64,000 bases of DNA from an uncultured Bacteroidales bacterium (GTDB taxonomy: Bacteria > Bacteroidota > Bacteroidia > Bacteroidales > Bacteroidaceae): assembly GCA_902779085.1 (NCBI GenBank), contig CACYZY010000005.1, positions 62,001 through 126,000 of the forward strand. Reading direction: 5' to 3'. Every line of letters starts with the position of its first letter. Position 1 is the stretch's first letter. The notes beneath the pieces were generated by a model, which searched no databases, was not told the origin of the DNA, and worked only from the letters and a program-made list of their open reading frames with translations. Of this stretch, positions 26,877-35,811 are shown one piece after another. The position numbers and the translations under genes were made by a program.

Positions 26877-27398
26877 TTATTCCTTTCTATTCTTAAATTC
26901 CTTTTTCAAAATAGAGCCAAGTTTTGCTCCTGTTAAAGATGACCATATTTTGATTCTCGATAACACAGTACCTGCTGATATAGGAGGTTCTTTACCCCCC
27001 GACACGTCTTTCACTTTAAAAAGCACAGTTCCATGTTTGTCATATAACGAGGCGTCACAAATCATAAAACCGTTTTTAGAAATTGAAATGACTCGAACGA
27101 CAAAGCTATAATCACTCTCAATATTATTGTTCATTTTAAGATTTCCTCTAAGTTTTGCATTAAGCGCTTTTAGGAAATACTCTATTACTGTAGACTTATC
27201 TTTTTGCCAGTCAACTTCTTGCTTGGAATATTCATCTTCTGTCATACCCATAAAAGAAGTGTCAGAAAAGTCCATCTTAAAATTAACTCGAGATCCCTTT
27301 TCTACTGTCGACAACACATTTACATCGACAACCTGAGCATTTGAAAACGCAACAAAGCCAAGTAACAAAGTCAGAAGAACATAAAATCTATTGACCAT
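26877..27398 (-). CDS. Exported protein of unknown function in the polyene locus
   Basis: 173 residues. The signal peptide is MVNRFYVLLTLLLGFVAFSNA. The mature part is a beta-rich domain (SRVNFKMDFSDTSFMGMT, then DYSFVVRVISISKNGFM) and a basic C-terminus ending KKEFKNRKE. I do not recognise the family. It sits between a ketosynthase and a methyltransferase gene, 15 bases after the former, and so belongs to the same transcript. A periplasmic role in assembly or export of the product is possible but unproven. Confidence 0.75.
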   Translation of the reverse strand: MVNRFYVLLTLLLGFVAFSNAQVVDVNVLSTVEKGSRVNFKMDFSDTSFMGMTEDEYSKQEVDWQKDKSTVIEYFLKALNAKLRGNLKMNNNIESDYSFVVRVISISKNGFMICDASLYDKHGTVLFKVKDVSGGKEPPISAGTVLSRIKIWSSLTGAKLGSILKKEFKNRKE

Positions 27399-27413
27399 AA
27401 TTATTGATTTTTA

Positions 27414-28640
27414 TTACAACACTTTTCTAATTACCAAAGCAGAATTTGTTCCACCAAAACCAAATGAATTACTTAAAACAACTTTCACTTCTGTATCAAC
27501 AGTTTTAGCCGTAAGATTCAGCTTGTCTGCATATTCATCAGGCTTTTCTAAATTGATGTTAGGAGCAACAAAATTGTTTTGCATCATAATTGTTGAATAA
27601 ACTATTTCACTTGCTCCTGCCATCCAGCATTCATGACCAGTCATTGATTTGGTAGAACTAATCAATGCTCTGTGTCCTGTAAACATCTTGTTTAACGCAA
27701 TTGCTTCATACATATCACCTTGCTTGGTTGATGTAGCATGTGCATTTACATAATCAATATCATCTACAGAGATTCCTGCATCCTTTATTGCTCTTGTCAT
27801 AGCAATTACACTGCCTTCATCGCTCGGTTCAGAAATACCACCTCCATTACTTGAGAAGCCATAGCCAACAACTTCACATAGGATATTGGCACCTCGAGCT
27901 ACAGCATGTTCATATTCTTCTAACACCAAAGCAGCAGCACCTCCACTCGGAACAAGGCCATCTCTATCTTTATCAAAAGGTCGACTTGCTTTGGTTGGCT
28001 CATCCATTCGCACAGAAAAAGCCCCCAAAGCATCAAATGAAGCCATCGAATAATAATTAGTTTCTTGGGCTCCACCACAAAGAATCATATCTTGCAATCC
28101 TTGTTTTATCAGCATGTAGCCAATACCTATAGAATGACTGCCACTTGCACATGCAGCACTGATAGTAAAGTTCACACCCCTAAGATGGAATATGCTACTT
28201 AAATTCATATTCACTGTTGAATTCATAGACTGAAACACGATGCCATAACCTAACATAGCTGAGTCATGTTTCTCATCCATGATTTTGGAAGCTTCAATAA
28301 CCGGCTTTGCAGAAGAATCATTGCCAAAAATGCATCCTACTTCATTTGCTCTTAAATAATTATCATTAATTGCAGCTTGTTCAAAAGCCTGTCGAGAAGC
28401 CATATATGCATATTGGGCTTCTTCTGACATACCTGCTCGTGTATGCCTATCAAGCATTTGCTTTGTTATTACAGGAACTTCCACTATGCCTGACAAACCC
28501 GACCTATAGCCATATTCAAGTCTTTCTGGTAATAAACCTATTCCAGACTTTCCATTATATAAAGAATCTTTGACTGTATTTATATCCGTTCCCAGGCAAG
28601 ACCATATGCCCATGCCGGTAATTACAACTCGTCTACTCAT
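27414..28640 (-). CDS. FabF-type ketosynthase (ApeR-like)
   Basis: A single-domain beta-ketoacyl-ACP synthase of about 408 residues. The triad is intact: Cys164 (SAACASGSHS), His301 (VNAHATST) and His336 (MTGHECWMAG). The protein ends with the family-typical NSFGFGGTNSALVI. The ATG at 28640 (MSRRVVITGMG) matches the usual family start; a GTG 15 bases upstream is an alternative. It probably carries out the first or a chain-length-specific condensation, while the two longer ketosynthases extend the chain. It starts 11-27 bases after the ketoreductase stop. Confidence 0.9.
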   Translation of the reverse strand: MSRRVVITGMGIWSCLGTDINTVKDSLYNGKSGIGLLPERLEYGYRSGLSGIVEVPVITKQMLDRHTRAGMSEEAQYAYMASRQAFEQAAINDNYLRANEVGCIFGNDSSAKPVIEASKIMDEKHDSAMLGYGIVFQSMNSTVNMNLSSIFHLRGVNFTISAACASGSHSIGIGYMLIKQGLQDMILCGGAQETNYYSMASFDALGAFSVRMDEPTKASRPFDKDRDGLVPSGGAAALVLEEYEHAVARGANILCEVVGYGFSSNGGGISEPSDEGSVIAMTRAIKDAGISVDDIDYVNAHATSTKQGDMYEAIALNKMFTGHRALISSTKSMTGHECWMAGASEIVYSTIMMQNNFVAPNINLEKPDEYADKLNLTAKTVDTEVKVVLSNSFGFGGTNSALVIRKVL

Positions 28641-28666
28641 ACCTTCATCCTTCACATTATTCTTAC

Positions 28667-29398
28667 TTAAGTATGTAAACCTCCATTAATATTGATTACT
28701 TCTCCTGTGATGTAGGCAGCTTCATCTGAAACCAGAAAAGCGACTAAAGCTGCAACTTCTTCTGGTTTTCCAAAACGCCCCACAGGAACAAGTTTCACCA
28801 AATCTTCTTTTGAAAGATCTTTGGTCATGTCAGTTTCAATAAAGCCAGGAGCTATAGCGTTGACTGTGACCCCTCTCGAAGCGACTTCTTGAGCCAATGC
28901 TTTAGTAGCACCTATTAAGCCAGCTTTAGCAGCACTATAATTACACTGACCAGGCAAGCCTTTAATTCCTGACAAAGAAGAAATATTTATTATTCGACCT
29001 CCTCGACGCCTAGGCATCATGTGTTTTAGCAATCTACGAGTTAAATAAAAAAAGCCATTAAGAGTTGTACTGATAACATCATTCCATTCACTATCATCCA
29101 TCATAAAAAGGACATTATCATGTCTTTTACCTGCATTGTTAACAAGCACAGAGAAATAATCATCTGGATGATTGTCTTCCCATGTATTAAGTGCATTGTC
29201 AACTTGTTCTTTGTCAGAAACATCAAATTTTAGGAGTTCTGCTGCACCTCCTAATTGTTTGATTAACTCACATGTTTCTTGAGCAGATTTATCATTGGAT
29301 TGATAATTTATAACGACAGGCATACCCATTTGAGACAATTTGAGACATATAGCCTTTCCTATCCCTCGAGAGCCACCAGTAACTAAAGCATACTTCAT
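28667..29398 (-). CDS. 3-ketoacyl-ACP reductase, FabG type (ApeQ-like)
   Basis: A short-chain dehydrogenase of 243 residues. The NADPH motif is TGGSRGIGKAI (7-17), and NNAG is at 87-90. The active site comprises a Ser near 141 (INISSLSG), Tyr154 and Lys158 (YSAAK). It reduces 3-ketoacyl-ACP intermediates in the elongation cycle. It is the first gene of the polyene transcript. The promoter at 29550-29580 leaves a leader of about 145 bases. The ATG at 29398 was chosen; a GTG nine bases upstream is in frame. Confidence 0.92.
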   Translation of the reverse strand: MKYALVTGGSRGIGKAICLKLSQMGMPVVINYQSNDKSAQETCELIKQLGGAAELLKFDVSDKEQVDNALNTWEDNHPDDYFSVLVNNAGKRHDNVLFMMDDSEWNDVISTTLNGFFYLTRRLLKHMMPRRRGGRIINISSLSGIKGLPGQCNYSAAKAGLIGATKALAQEVASRGVTVNAIAPGFIETDMTKDLSKEDLVKLVPVGRFGKPEEVAALVAFLVSDEAAYITGEVININGGLHT

Positions 29399-29549
29399 AA
29401 TGTACACATGCTTGTCGGCTCTCTAACAAGTCAAAAAAAACTATAAAAAAACGTGGAGCCTGCTGTCACTTGTTTCACATTCTAAAGCTAACAGTACGTC
29501 TTTCTATAAAAACACAGACTCCTACCCTAAATTATTTCGGAATCTTCTG

Positions 29550-29580
29550 CAAAGATAAACTTTTGCCACTAATATACCAA
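29550..29580 (-). promoter_or_regulatory. Bacteroidota-type promoter of the polyene operon
   Basis: On the minus strand a -33 TTG (29580-29578) is followed after 20 bases by a -7 box TATCTTTG (29557-29550). This is the consensus of the Bacteroidota primary sigma factor. Transcription would start near 29543, about 145 bases before the fabG-like ATG. Confidence 0.75.
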
Positions 29581-29808
29581 CAAGAATTGATGGTTTTTTC
29601 TATAACTAGATAAGAAAGGTGGCGTAGGTGAAATATAACCAGCTTTCGTATGTTCGTGCAAGCATGAATGAGTATATGTATTATAACGTACAACCACAAT
29701 ATAAGATAGTGCGCGAAGATACACTTTATTCAGCATAGCTATGAAAGTTGATTTATTTTCAAGGGGATGTAAAGATTTAACATTTTGAGGACAATTGAAA
29801 CCGTATTA

Positions 29809-29992
29809 CAGGCATCACACATCACACATCACATTCACAATTATTCTTACATCACTTTTATATGTCGTGATAGTCTTACTTATTATTATATATATTATTA
29901 TATAATAATATATATAATAATAAGTAATATAGTTTAGATGGTTTCGTGTGAGCTATGAAGATAAAAACACTCAATGTGATGTGTGATGCCTG
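29809..29992. repeat. MITE-like element with terminal inverted repeats and a perfect central palindrome
   Basis: The left end is CAGG plus three CATCACA heptamers plus TT (29809-29835). The right end (29973-29992) is the reverse complement of CAGG plus two heptamers plus TT. Between them lies a perfect 52-base AT-rich palindrome (29876-29927) with 26-base arms and no spacer. No coding capacity and no clear target-site duplication were seen. Structure suggests a non-autonomous mobile element or REP-like repeat. Confidence 0.7.
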
Positions 29993-30068
29993 CGCAATGT
30001 AAGCAGACCTACACATACAACACTACATGAAAAATTGCACTGAGCAGGCACAGCAGCAAGCTTAACAA

Positions 30069-30112
30069 TTAATTCCTCTAAACAGGCGACTTAATTCTAG
30101 TAAACCCGCTTT
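30069..30112. repeat. Two tandem 22-base imperfect repeats, copy 1
   Basis: Unit 1 is 30069-30090 (TTAATTCCTCTAAACAGGCG...) and unit 2 is 30091-30112 (TTAATTCTAGTAAACCCGCT...). Both contain a CTAAAC/GTAAAC core. The same arrangement, also followed by CTTCTTCTAA, recurs at 45934-45977. Each copy precedes a plus-strand gene for an exported carbohydrate-active enzyme. Confidence 0.65.
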
Positions 30113-30366
30113 TTTCTTCTTCTAAATGAAATGAGGGCTTTAATAGGGTTATAATGGAGCCTGTTACTACTGCATATATATGAACAATGGCAATAGGGAT
30201 TGTATACTACAAACAGGTAGCTAAAGAAAAAACAAGATTTTTGCAAAAAATATATAGTTTGTTTTGATATATAATATATTTTATATATCTTTGTACTATC
30301 ATTTAAAACAAAGATAATTTTACTTTTGATGAACGCGCTAGGCATAAAGAAAAAAAATAGAAAATA

Positions 30367-30397
30367 TTGGATTATTGACGAAAGTCTATTATCTTTG
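30367..30397 (+). promoter_or_regulatory. Promoter of the esterase gene
   Basis: -33 TTG at 30367-30369 and -7 TATCTTTG at 30390-30397, 20 bases apart. The predicted leader is about 44 bases before the ATG at 30448. Confidence 0.75.
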
Positions 30398-30441
30398 CAT
30401 AGATAATAACCCTCTAAATTCACGAGTTAAACTAATACTAA

Positions 30442-31614
<1,173 letters not shown>

Positions 31615-31635
31615 AAACAAAAACTATCGTAACGT

Positions 31636-32637
31636 ATGAATATTTGTAAAAAACCTGGGTGCAACGGTGACGTTTATGTACCTTATGAAGAGAGAAGTGG
31701 CAACGAGTCAATCGTATATTTCACCCGCGAACTATCAGCCGAAGGTCTGATAAAGGCTTACGAGAAAGTTAATGGAAACATTACTGGGAAGGTGGGTGTG
31801 AAACTGCATACTGGCGAGCAAAACGGTCCGAACATCATCCCTCGCCAGTGGGTGAAGGAACTGATGGAGAAGGACCTGCCTGATGCCAACATCATTGAGA
31901 CGAACACCTATTACGAAGGCGACAGATATACCACTGAACAGCATCGCCAGACATTGGAGGTGAACGGATGGACATTCCGCTATGTGGATATCATGGACGA
32001 GGGTGGCACTGCCCTACTGCCTGTAAAGGGTGGCAAGTGGTTCAAGAACATGTCGGTGGGTGTGAACATGACCAACTATGATTCTATGGTGGCGCTGACA
32101 CACTTCAAAGGTCATGTGGCTGGGGGTTTCGGTGGCAGCAACAAAAACATCGGTATTGGCTGCGCTGACGGACGCATCGGCAAGGCTTGGATTCACACCA
32201 CACCAGGGCAACCTGACCAATGGGACATCGTGGAAGAGGAACTGATGGAGCGTATCAGTGAATCTACAAAGGCTTCTATCGACTTCTTCGGCAAGCATGT
32301 GACCTATGTGAATGTGATGCGTAACATGTCGGTATCATGCGACTGCGAGGGTTTGGCTGCAGAGCCAGTGGTGACACCCAATGTGGGCATCCTGTCATCA
32401 ACAGACATTCTGGCCATCGACCAGGCTTGCATCGACATTGTTTTTGCAATGAAAGAAGAAGAGCATAATGCTTTGGTGGAACGCATTGTGAGCCGTCACG
32501 GACTGCGTCAGCTCTCTTACATGAAAGAGTTGGGTATGGGCAACGACCGTTACATTTTAATCGACCTGGACAATGGATGCAGACGCATGACGGTGAAAGA
32601 AGCTGTGCAAGGGTTGAAACCTTTTGTTAATGAGTAA
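31636..32637 (+). CDS. DUF362 family protein
   Basis: 333 residues with the DUF362 layout: GKVGVKLHTGEQNGPNII near residue 50, and ALTHFKGHVAGGFGGSNKN followed by IGIGCADGRIGK in the middle. It lacks the C-terminal ferredoxin domain seen in some relatives, but a CKKPGC motif is at residues 4-9. No signal peptide. The function of this group is not established. It is probably cotranscribed with the esterase gene; a strong terminator follows at 32660. Confidence 0.85.
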   Translation: MNICKKPGCNGDVYVPYEERSGNESIVYFTRELSAEGLIKAYEKVNGNITGKVGVKLHTGEQNGPNIIPRQWVKELMEKDLPDANIIETNTYYEGDRYTTEQHRQTLEVNGWTFRYVDIMDEGGTALLPVKGGKWFKNMSVGVNMTNYDSMVALTHFKGHVAGGFGGSNKNIGIGCADGRIGKAWIHTTPGQPDQWDIVEEELMERISESTKASIDFFGKHVTYVNVMRNMSVSCDCEGLAAEPVVTPNVGILSSTDILAIDQACIDIVFAMKEEEHNALVERIVSRHGLRQLSYMKELGMGNDRYILIDLDNGCRRMTVKEAVQGLKPFVNE

Positions 32638-32659
32638 TGGAGATGGATAATTGACAGTA

Positions 32660-32689
32660 CCCCCTCTTATTTAGAGGGGGGCTTTTTTT
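32660..32689 (+). terminator. Rho-independent terminator
   Basis: An eight-base-pair stem CCCCCTCT (32660-32667) and AGAGGGGG (32673-32680) with a TATTT loop, then GC and a run of seven T. It closes the esterase-DUF362 transcript. Confidence 0.9.
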
Positions 32690-32741
32690 GACCGTGTTAT
32701 TGACGTGTTATTGATTAGAGAATTATAATTAAACAACTATC

Positions 32742-33563
32742 ATGAAGAATAATTTGATTTGGGGAGCTATGGGCTTGTTGTTAGCAGCTTGTGGCTCTAA
32801 TGTAGCGAATGAAAATGGAATTAAGGCACCAGAGGGTTATAAACTGGTGTGGCAAGATGAGTTTAATGAGGGTACCGAGCTGAGTGATGAATGGACACAC
32901 GAGGTGAAAGATGATCACTGGGTAAACAATGAGTTGCAGAACTACCGCAACGGCGAGGCAGAAGGCAAGCGTGTGACAGAAATAAAGGACGGCAATCTGT
33001 TAATCAACTGCTTCAAAGGCTCTGACGGCAAAATCTATTCCGGTCGCGTGTATGCCCATCGCACAACAGGATGGGAATATGGTTACTTCGAAGCTCGTAT
33101 CATGTTGCCAAAAGGCAAGGGTATTTGGCCTGCTTTTTGGATGATGCCAGTAAAAAGCGAATATCGCTGGCCTAAATGTGGTGAGATTGATATCATGGAA
33201 GAGGTGGGTGTAGTGCCCAACGATGTTTCATCGTCACTGCACACAGGCGCTTACAACCATGTGAAGGGTACGCAGAAGACGCACCACCTGGATATTGAAA
33301 ATGCTGAGGGTGGATGGCATGTGTATGCCTGCGAATGGACGCCTGATGCCATCACTACTTTCGTTGATGGAAAGGTACAACTGGCTGTTACCAAGGCCGA
33401 GATGGGTGAAGAACAAGATGAATGGCCGTTCCACTATGCGTTCTACCCTATCCTTAACCTAGCCTGGGGAGGCGACTGGGGCGGCATGGAAGGTGTGGAC
33501 GAGAGTGCACTGCCTATCACCATGAAGGTTGATTATATTAGAGTGTTTCAAAAGGAAAATTGA
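32742..33563 (+). CDS. GH16 beta-glucanase-like lipoprotein
   Basis: 273 residues. The lipoprotein signal is LLLAACGS, so the protein is probably anchored to the outer membrane. The GH16 jelly-roll begins at LVWQDEFNEGTELSDEW. The catalytic motif is GEIDIMEEVG with Glu148, Asp150 and Glu153. The C-terminal block is LNLAWGGDWGG. Laminarinase or mixed-linkage glucan hydrolysis (retaining) is the expected activity; the linkage specificity cannot be told. The gene stands between two terminator or promoter regions and is transcribed with the peptidase gene or alone. Confidence 0.92.
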   Translation: MKNNLIWGAMGLLLAACGSNVANENGIKAPEGYKLVWQDEFNEGTELSDEWTHEVKDDHWVNNELQNYRNGEAEGKRVTEIKDGNLLINCFKGSDGKIYSGRVYAHRTTGWEYGYFEARIMLPKGKGIWPAFWMMPVKSEYRWPKCGEIDIMEEVGVVPNDVSSSLHTGAYNHVKGTQKTHHLDIENAEGGWHVYACEWTPDAITTFVDGKVQLAVTKAEMGEEQDEWPFHYAFYPILNLAWGGDWGGMEGVDESALPITMKVDYIRVFQKEN

Positions 33564-33642
33564 AACAAAGAAGACATAATTGATAATTATTTTGTAATTT
33601 TGCGCCGAAATTCAAAACTGTTTAAAACAAATTGTTATTTTA

Positions 33643-35673
33643 ATGAAAGCAAAGTTTTTATTAACAATGGTGGCAGGCATCGCTTTTGCAGCTTGTAACC
33701 AGGCTCCTCAGCAGACATCAGGTCTGCACCTGGAGTACATGGACCAGACACAACAGCCTGGTACGGATTTCTATCAGTACGTGAATGGTGGATGGCAGAA
33801 ACTGCATCCGCTTCCTGGCGACAAAGCTCGCTTCGCCACTTTCGACATGCTGTCAGAGCGTGCATCAGAGGCTCTGAGCACTATGGTGCAGGAATTGGCA
33901 AAGACTCAGCACGAGACAGGTACCAACGAGCAGAAAGTAGGTGATTTGTTTACACTCGTAATGGATAGCGCACGTCTGAATGCAGAGGGTGCCGAGCCTA
34001 TCAAGGCCGACTTGGCTGAGATTGCTGCGCTGAAGAGCCAGAAGGATGTGTATGAATTGCTGGCTAAATTGAACAAGCGTGGTGTTAGCGCTTATTATGG
34101 CTTAGGCGTAGGTACCGATGCCAAAGACTCAAAGTCTCACATCATGAGTCTTCGTCAGGGTAGCCTTTCACTGGGTCAAACTGACTATTACAAGGAGAAT
34201 GATGACAATACCGTTCGCATCCGTGAAGCTTTCAAGCAGCACATTGTAAACATGTTCAAGTTGGCTGGTTTCAGCGATGCTGATGCTCAGAAAGCTCGCG
34301 ACGTAGTGATGGACGTGGAGAACGAACTGGCAAACAATTTCCGTAGCCGTGTTCAGATGCGTGATCCTGAGGCCAACTACAATAAGATGACCATCGACGA
34401 GGTAAAGAAGATGTATCCTTCTATCCCATTCCAGAAGATATTCGATATCATGGGCATCAAGGGTGAGGTGAAAGAGATGATTGTTGGTCAGCCAGAGGCT
34501 ATCACTGCCGCCATGAAACTGATTGACAAGTTGCCTGTTGACAAGCAGATTCTCTACCTGCAGTGGAAGCAGATTTCATCGGCAGCCAATACACTGAGTG
34601 ATGCTTTCGTAGCTGAGAGCTTCGATTTCAACAGTCGTGTGATGGCTGGTGTTCAGCAGCAAGAGCCTCGCTGGAAGCGTGCTTTGCGTGCTACCGAAGG
34701 TTCACTGGGCGAAGTACTGGGTCAACTCTATGTCGAGAAGTTCTTCCCACCCGAGGCAAAGGCTCGTATGGTAGAACTCGTTAAGAGCGAACAGGAAGCA
34801 CTGGGCGAGCGCATCAAGGCGCTGACCTGGATGAGCGACGCTACCAAGGAGAAAGCTTTGGCTAAGTTGGCTTCTTTCCGTGTGAAGATTGGTTATCCTG
34901 ATGAATGGAAAGACTATTCAGCCCTGACCGTTGACCCACAACTGTCATATTATGAGAACAGCAAGGTAGCTCGCCTGTGGAGATACCAAGAGCAAATCGA
35001 CAAGTTTGGCAAGCCTGTTGACCCAACAGAGTGGCACATGACTCCGCAGACCGTGAACGCTTATTATAGCTCTACAACCAACGAGATTTGCTTCCCAGCT
35101 GGTATTCTGCAGCCTCCATTCTTCGACATGAATGCTGACGATGCTTTCAACTATGGCGGTATCGGCGTAGTGATTGGTCATGAGATGAGCCACGGCTTCG
35201 ACGACTCTGGTCGCCAGTTCGATAAGGACGGAAACATGTCTGGCTGGTGGGATGCACAAGATAATGAGAACTTCAAGGAACGTGCACAAGTGTTAGTAGA
35301 TTTCTTCTCTGGCATCGAGGTAGCTCCTGGTGTTTATGGCAATGGTGCCCTCACACTGGGCGAGAACATCGGTGACCACGGAGGCCTGAAGATTGCTTAC
35401 ACTGCTTACAAGAACGCTACCAAGGATAATCCACTGCCTGACAAGGATGGCTTTACTGCAGATCAGCGTTTCTTCCTGGCTTTCGCAGGTGTTTGGGCGA
35501 ACAATATCACTGACCAGGAAATCCTACGTCGCACCAAGACCGACTCTCACTCTCTGGGTCGCTGGCGTGTGAACGGTGCCCTGCCTCAAATTGATGCGTG
35601 GTATGAAGCATTCAATATTACTGAGAAAGATCCTATGTTCATCCCAAAGGAGAAGCGTGCTGATGTTTGGTAA
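33643..35673 (+). CDS. M13-family zinc metallopeptidase (PepO/neprilysin-like) lipoprotein
   Basis: 676 residues. The lipobox is IAFAACNQ. The catalytic domain has HEMSH (near residue 513, within VIGHEMSHGFDD), the zinc-ligand Glu in GENIGDHGGL (near residue 574) and NAYYSSTTNEICFPAG, the substrate-binding block. All catalytic residues are present. It should act as an endopeptidase on short peptides outside the cytoplasm. Full family length. A TAATTTTG -7-like box lies at 33595-33602. A hairpin terminator follows at 35714. Confidence 0.95.
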   Translation: MKAKFLLTMVAGIAFAACNQAPQQTSGLHLEYMDQTQQPGTDFYQYVNGGWQKLHPLPGDKARFATFDMLSERASEALSTMVQELAKTQHETGTNEQKVGDLFTLVMDSARLNAEGAEPIKADLAEIAALKSQKDVYELLAKLNKRGVSAYYGLGVGTDAKDSKSHIMSLRQGSLSLGQTDYYKENDDNTVRIREAFKQHIVNMFKLAGFSDADAQKARDVVMDVENELANNFRSRVQMRDPEANYNKMTIDEVKKMYPSIPFQKIFDIMGIKGEVKEMIVGQPEAITAAMKLIDKLPVDKQILYLQWKQISSAANTLSDAFVAESFDFNSRVMAGVQQQEPRWKRALRATEGSLGEVLGQLYVEKFFPPEAKARMVELVKSEQEALGERIKALTWMSDATKEKALAKLASFRVKIGYPDEWKDYSALTVDPQLSYYENSKVARLWRYQEQIDKFGKPVDPTEWHMTPQTVNAYYSSTTNEICFPAGILQPPFFDMNADDAFNYGGIGVVIGHEMSHGFDDSGRQFDKDGNMSGWWDAQDNENFKERAQVLVDFFSGIEVAPGVYGNGALTLGENIGDHGGLKIAYTAYKNATKDNPLPDKDGFTADQRFFLAFAGVWANNITDQEILRRTKTDSHSLGRWRVNGALPQIDAWYEAFNITEKDPMFIPKEKRADVW

Positions 35674-35713
35674 AGAGAACTTTTCTTTTGACTTGACGTA
35701 AAAGAATATTATA

Positions 35714-35748
35714 AGGGCTGATGCTTCAAGATGTGTCAGCCTTTTTTT
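35714..35748 (+). terminator. Rho-independent terminator after the M13 peptidase gene
   Basis: Stem GGCTGA (35716-35721) and TCAGCC (35736-35741) with a G:T-extended base, followed by seven T. Confidence 0.8.
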
Positions 35749-35759
35749 GAATATATACG

Positions 35760-35790
35760 TTGCTAGTTATGACATTATTAATTACATTTG
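35760..35790 (+). promoter_or_regulatory. Promoter of the phosphatase-like gene
   Basis: -33 TTG (35760-35762), 20 bases, then -7 TACATTTG (35783-35790). The ATG follows at 35812. Confidence 0.7.
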
Positions 35791-35811
35791 CATAAGTAAA
35801 TTAATTAGACT

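Noticed and set aside
7292-29398. Flexirubin (dialkylresorcinol) cluster
   Set aside because: No DarA-type cyclase, DarB ketosynthase III or tyrosine ammonia-lyase gene was found, so the flexirubin label is not supported.
29809-29835. CRISPR-like array from the CATCACA repeats
   Set aside because: The heptamers are contiguous with no spacers and are mirrored as terminal inverted repeats.
30097-30423. Minus-strand open frame of 108 codons in the gap before the esterase gene
   Set aside because: AT-rich, Phe/Tyr/Ile-rich sequence with no recognisable domain; it covers the tandem repeat and the esterase promoter, so it is most likely a chance frame.
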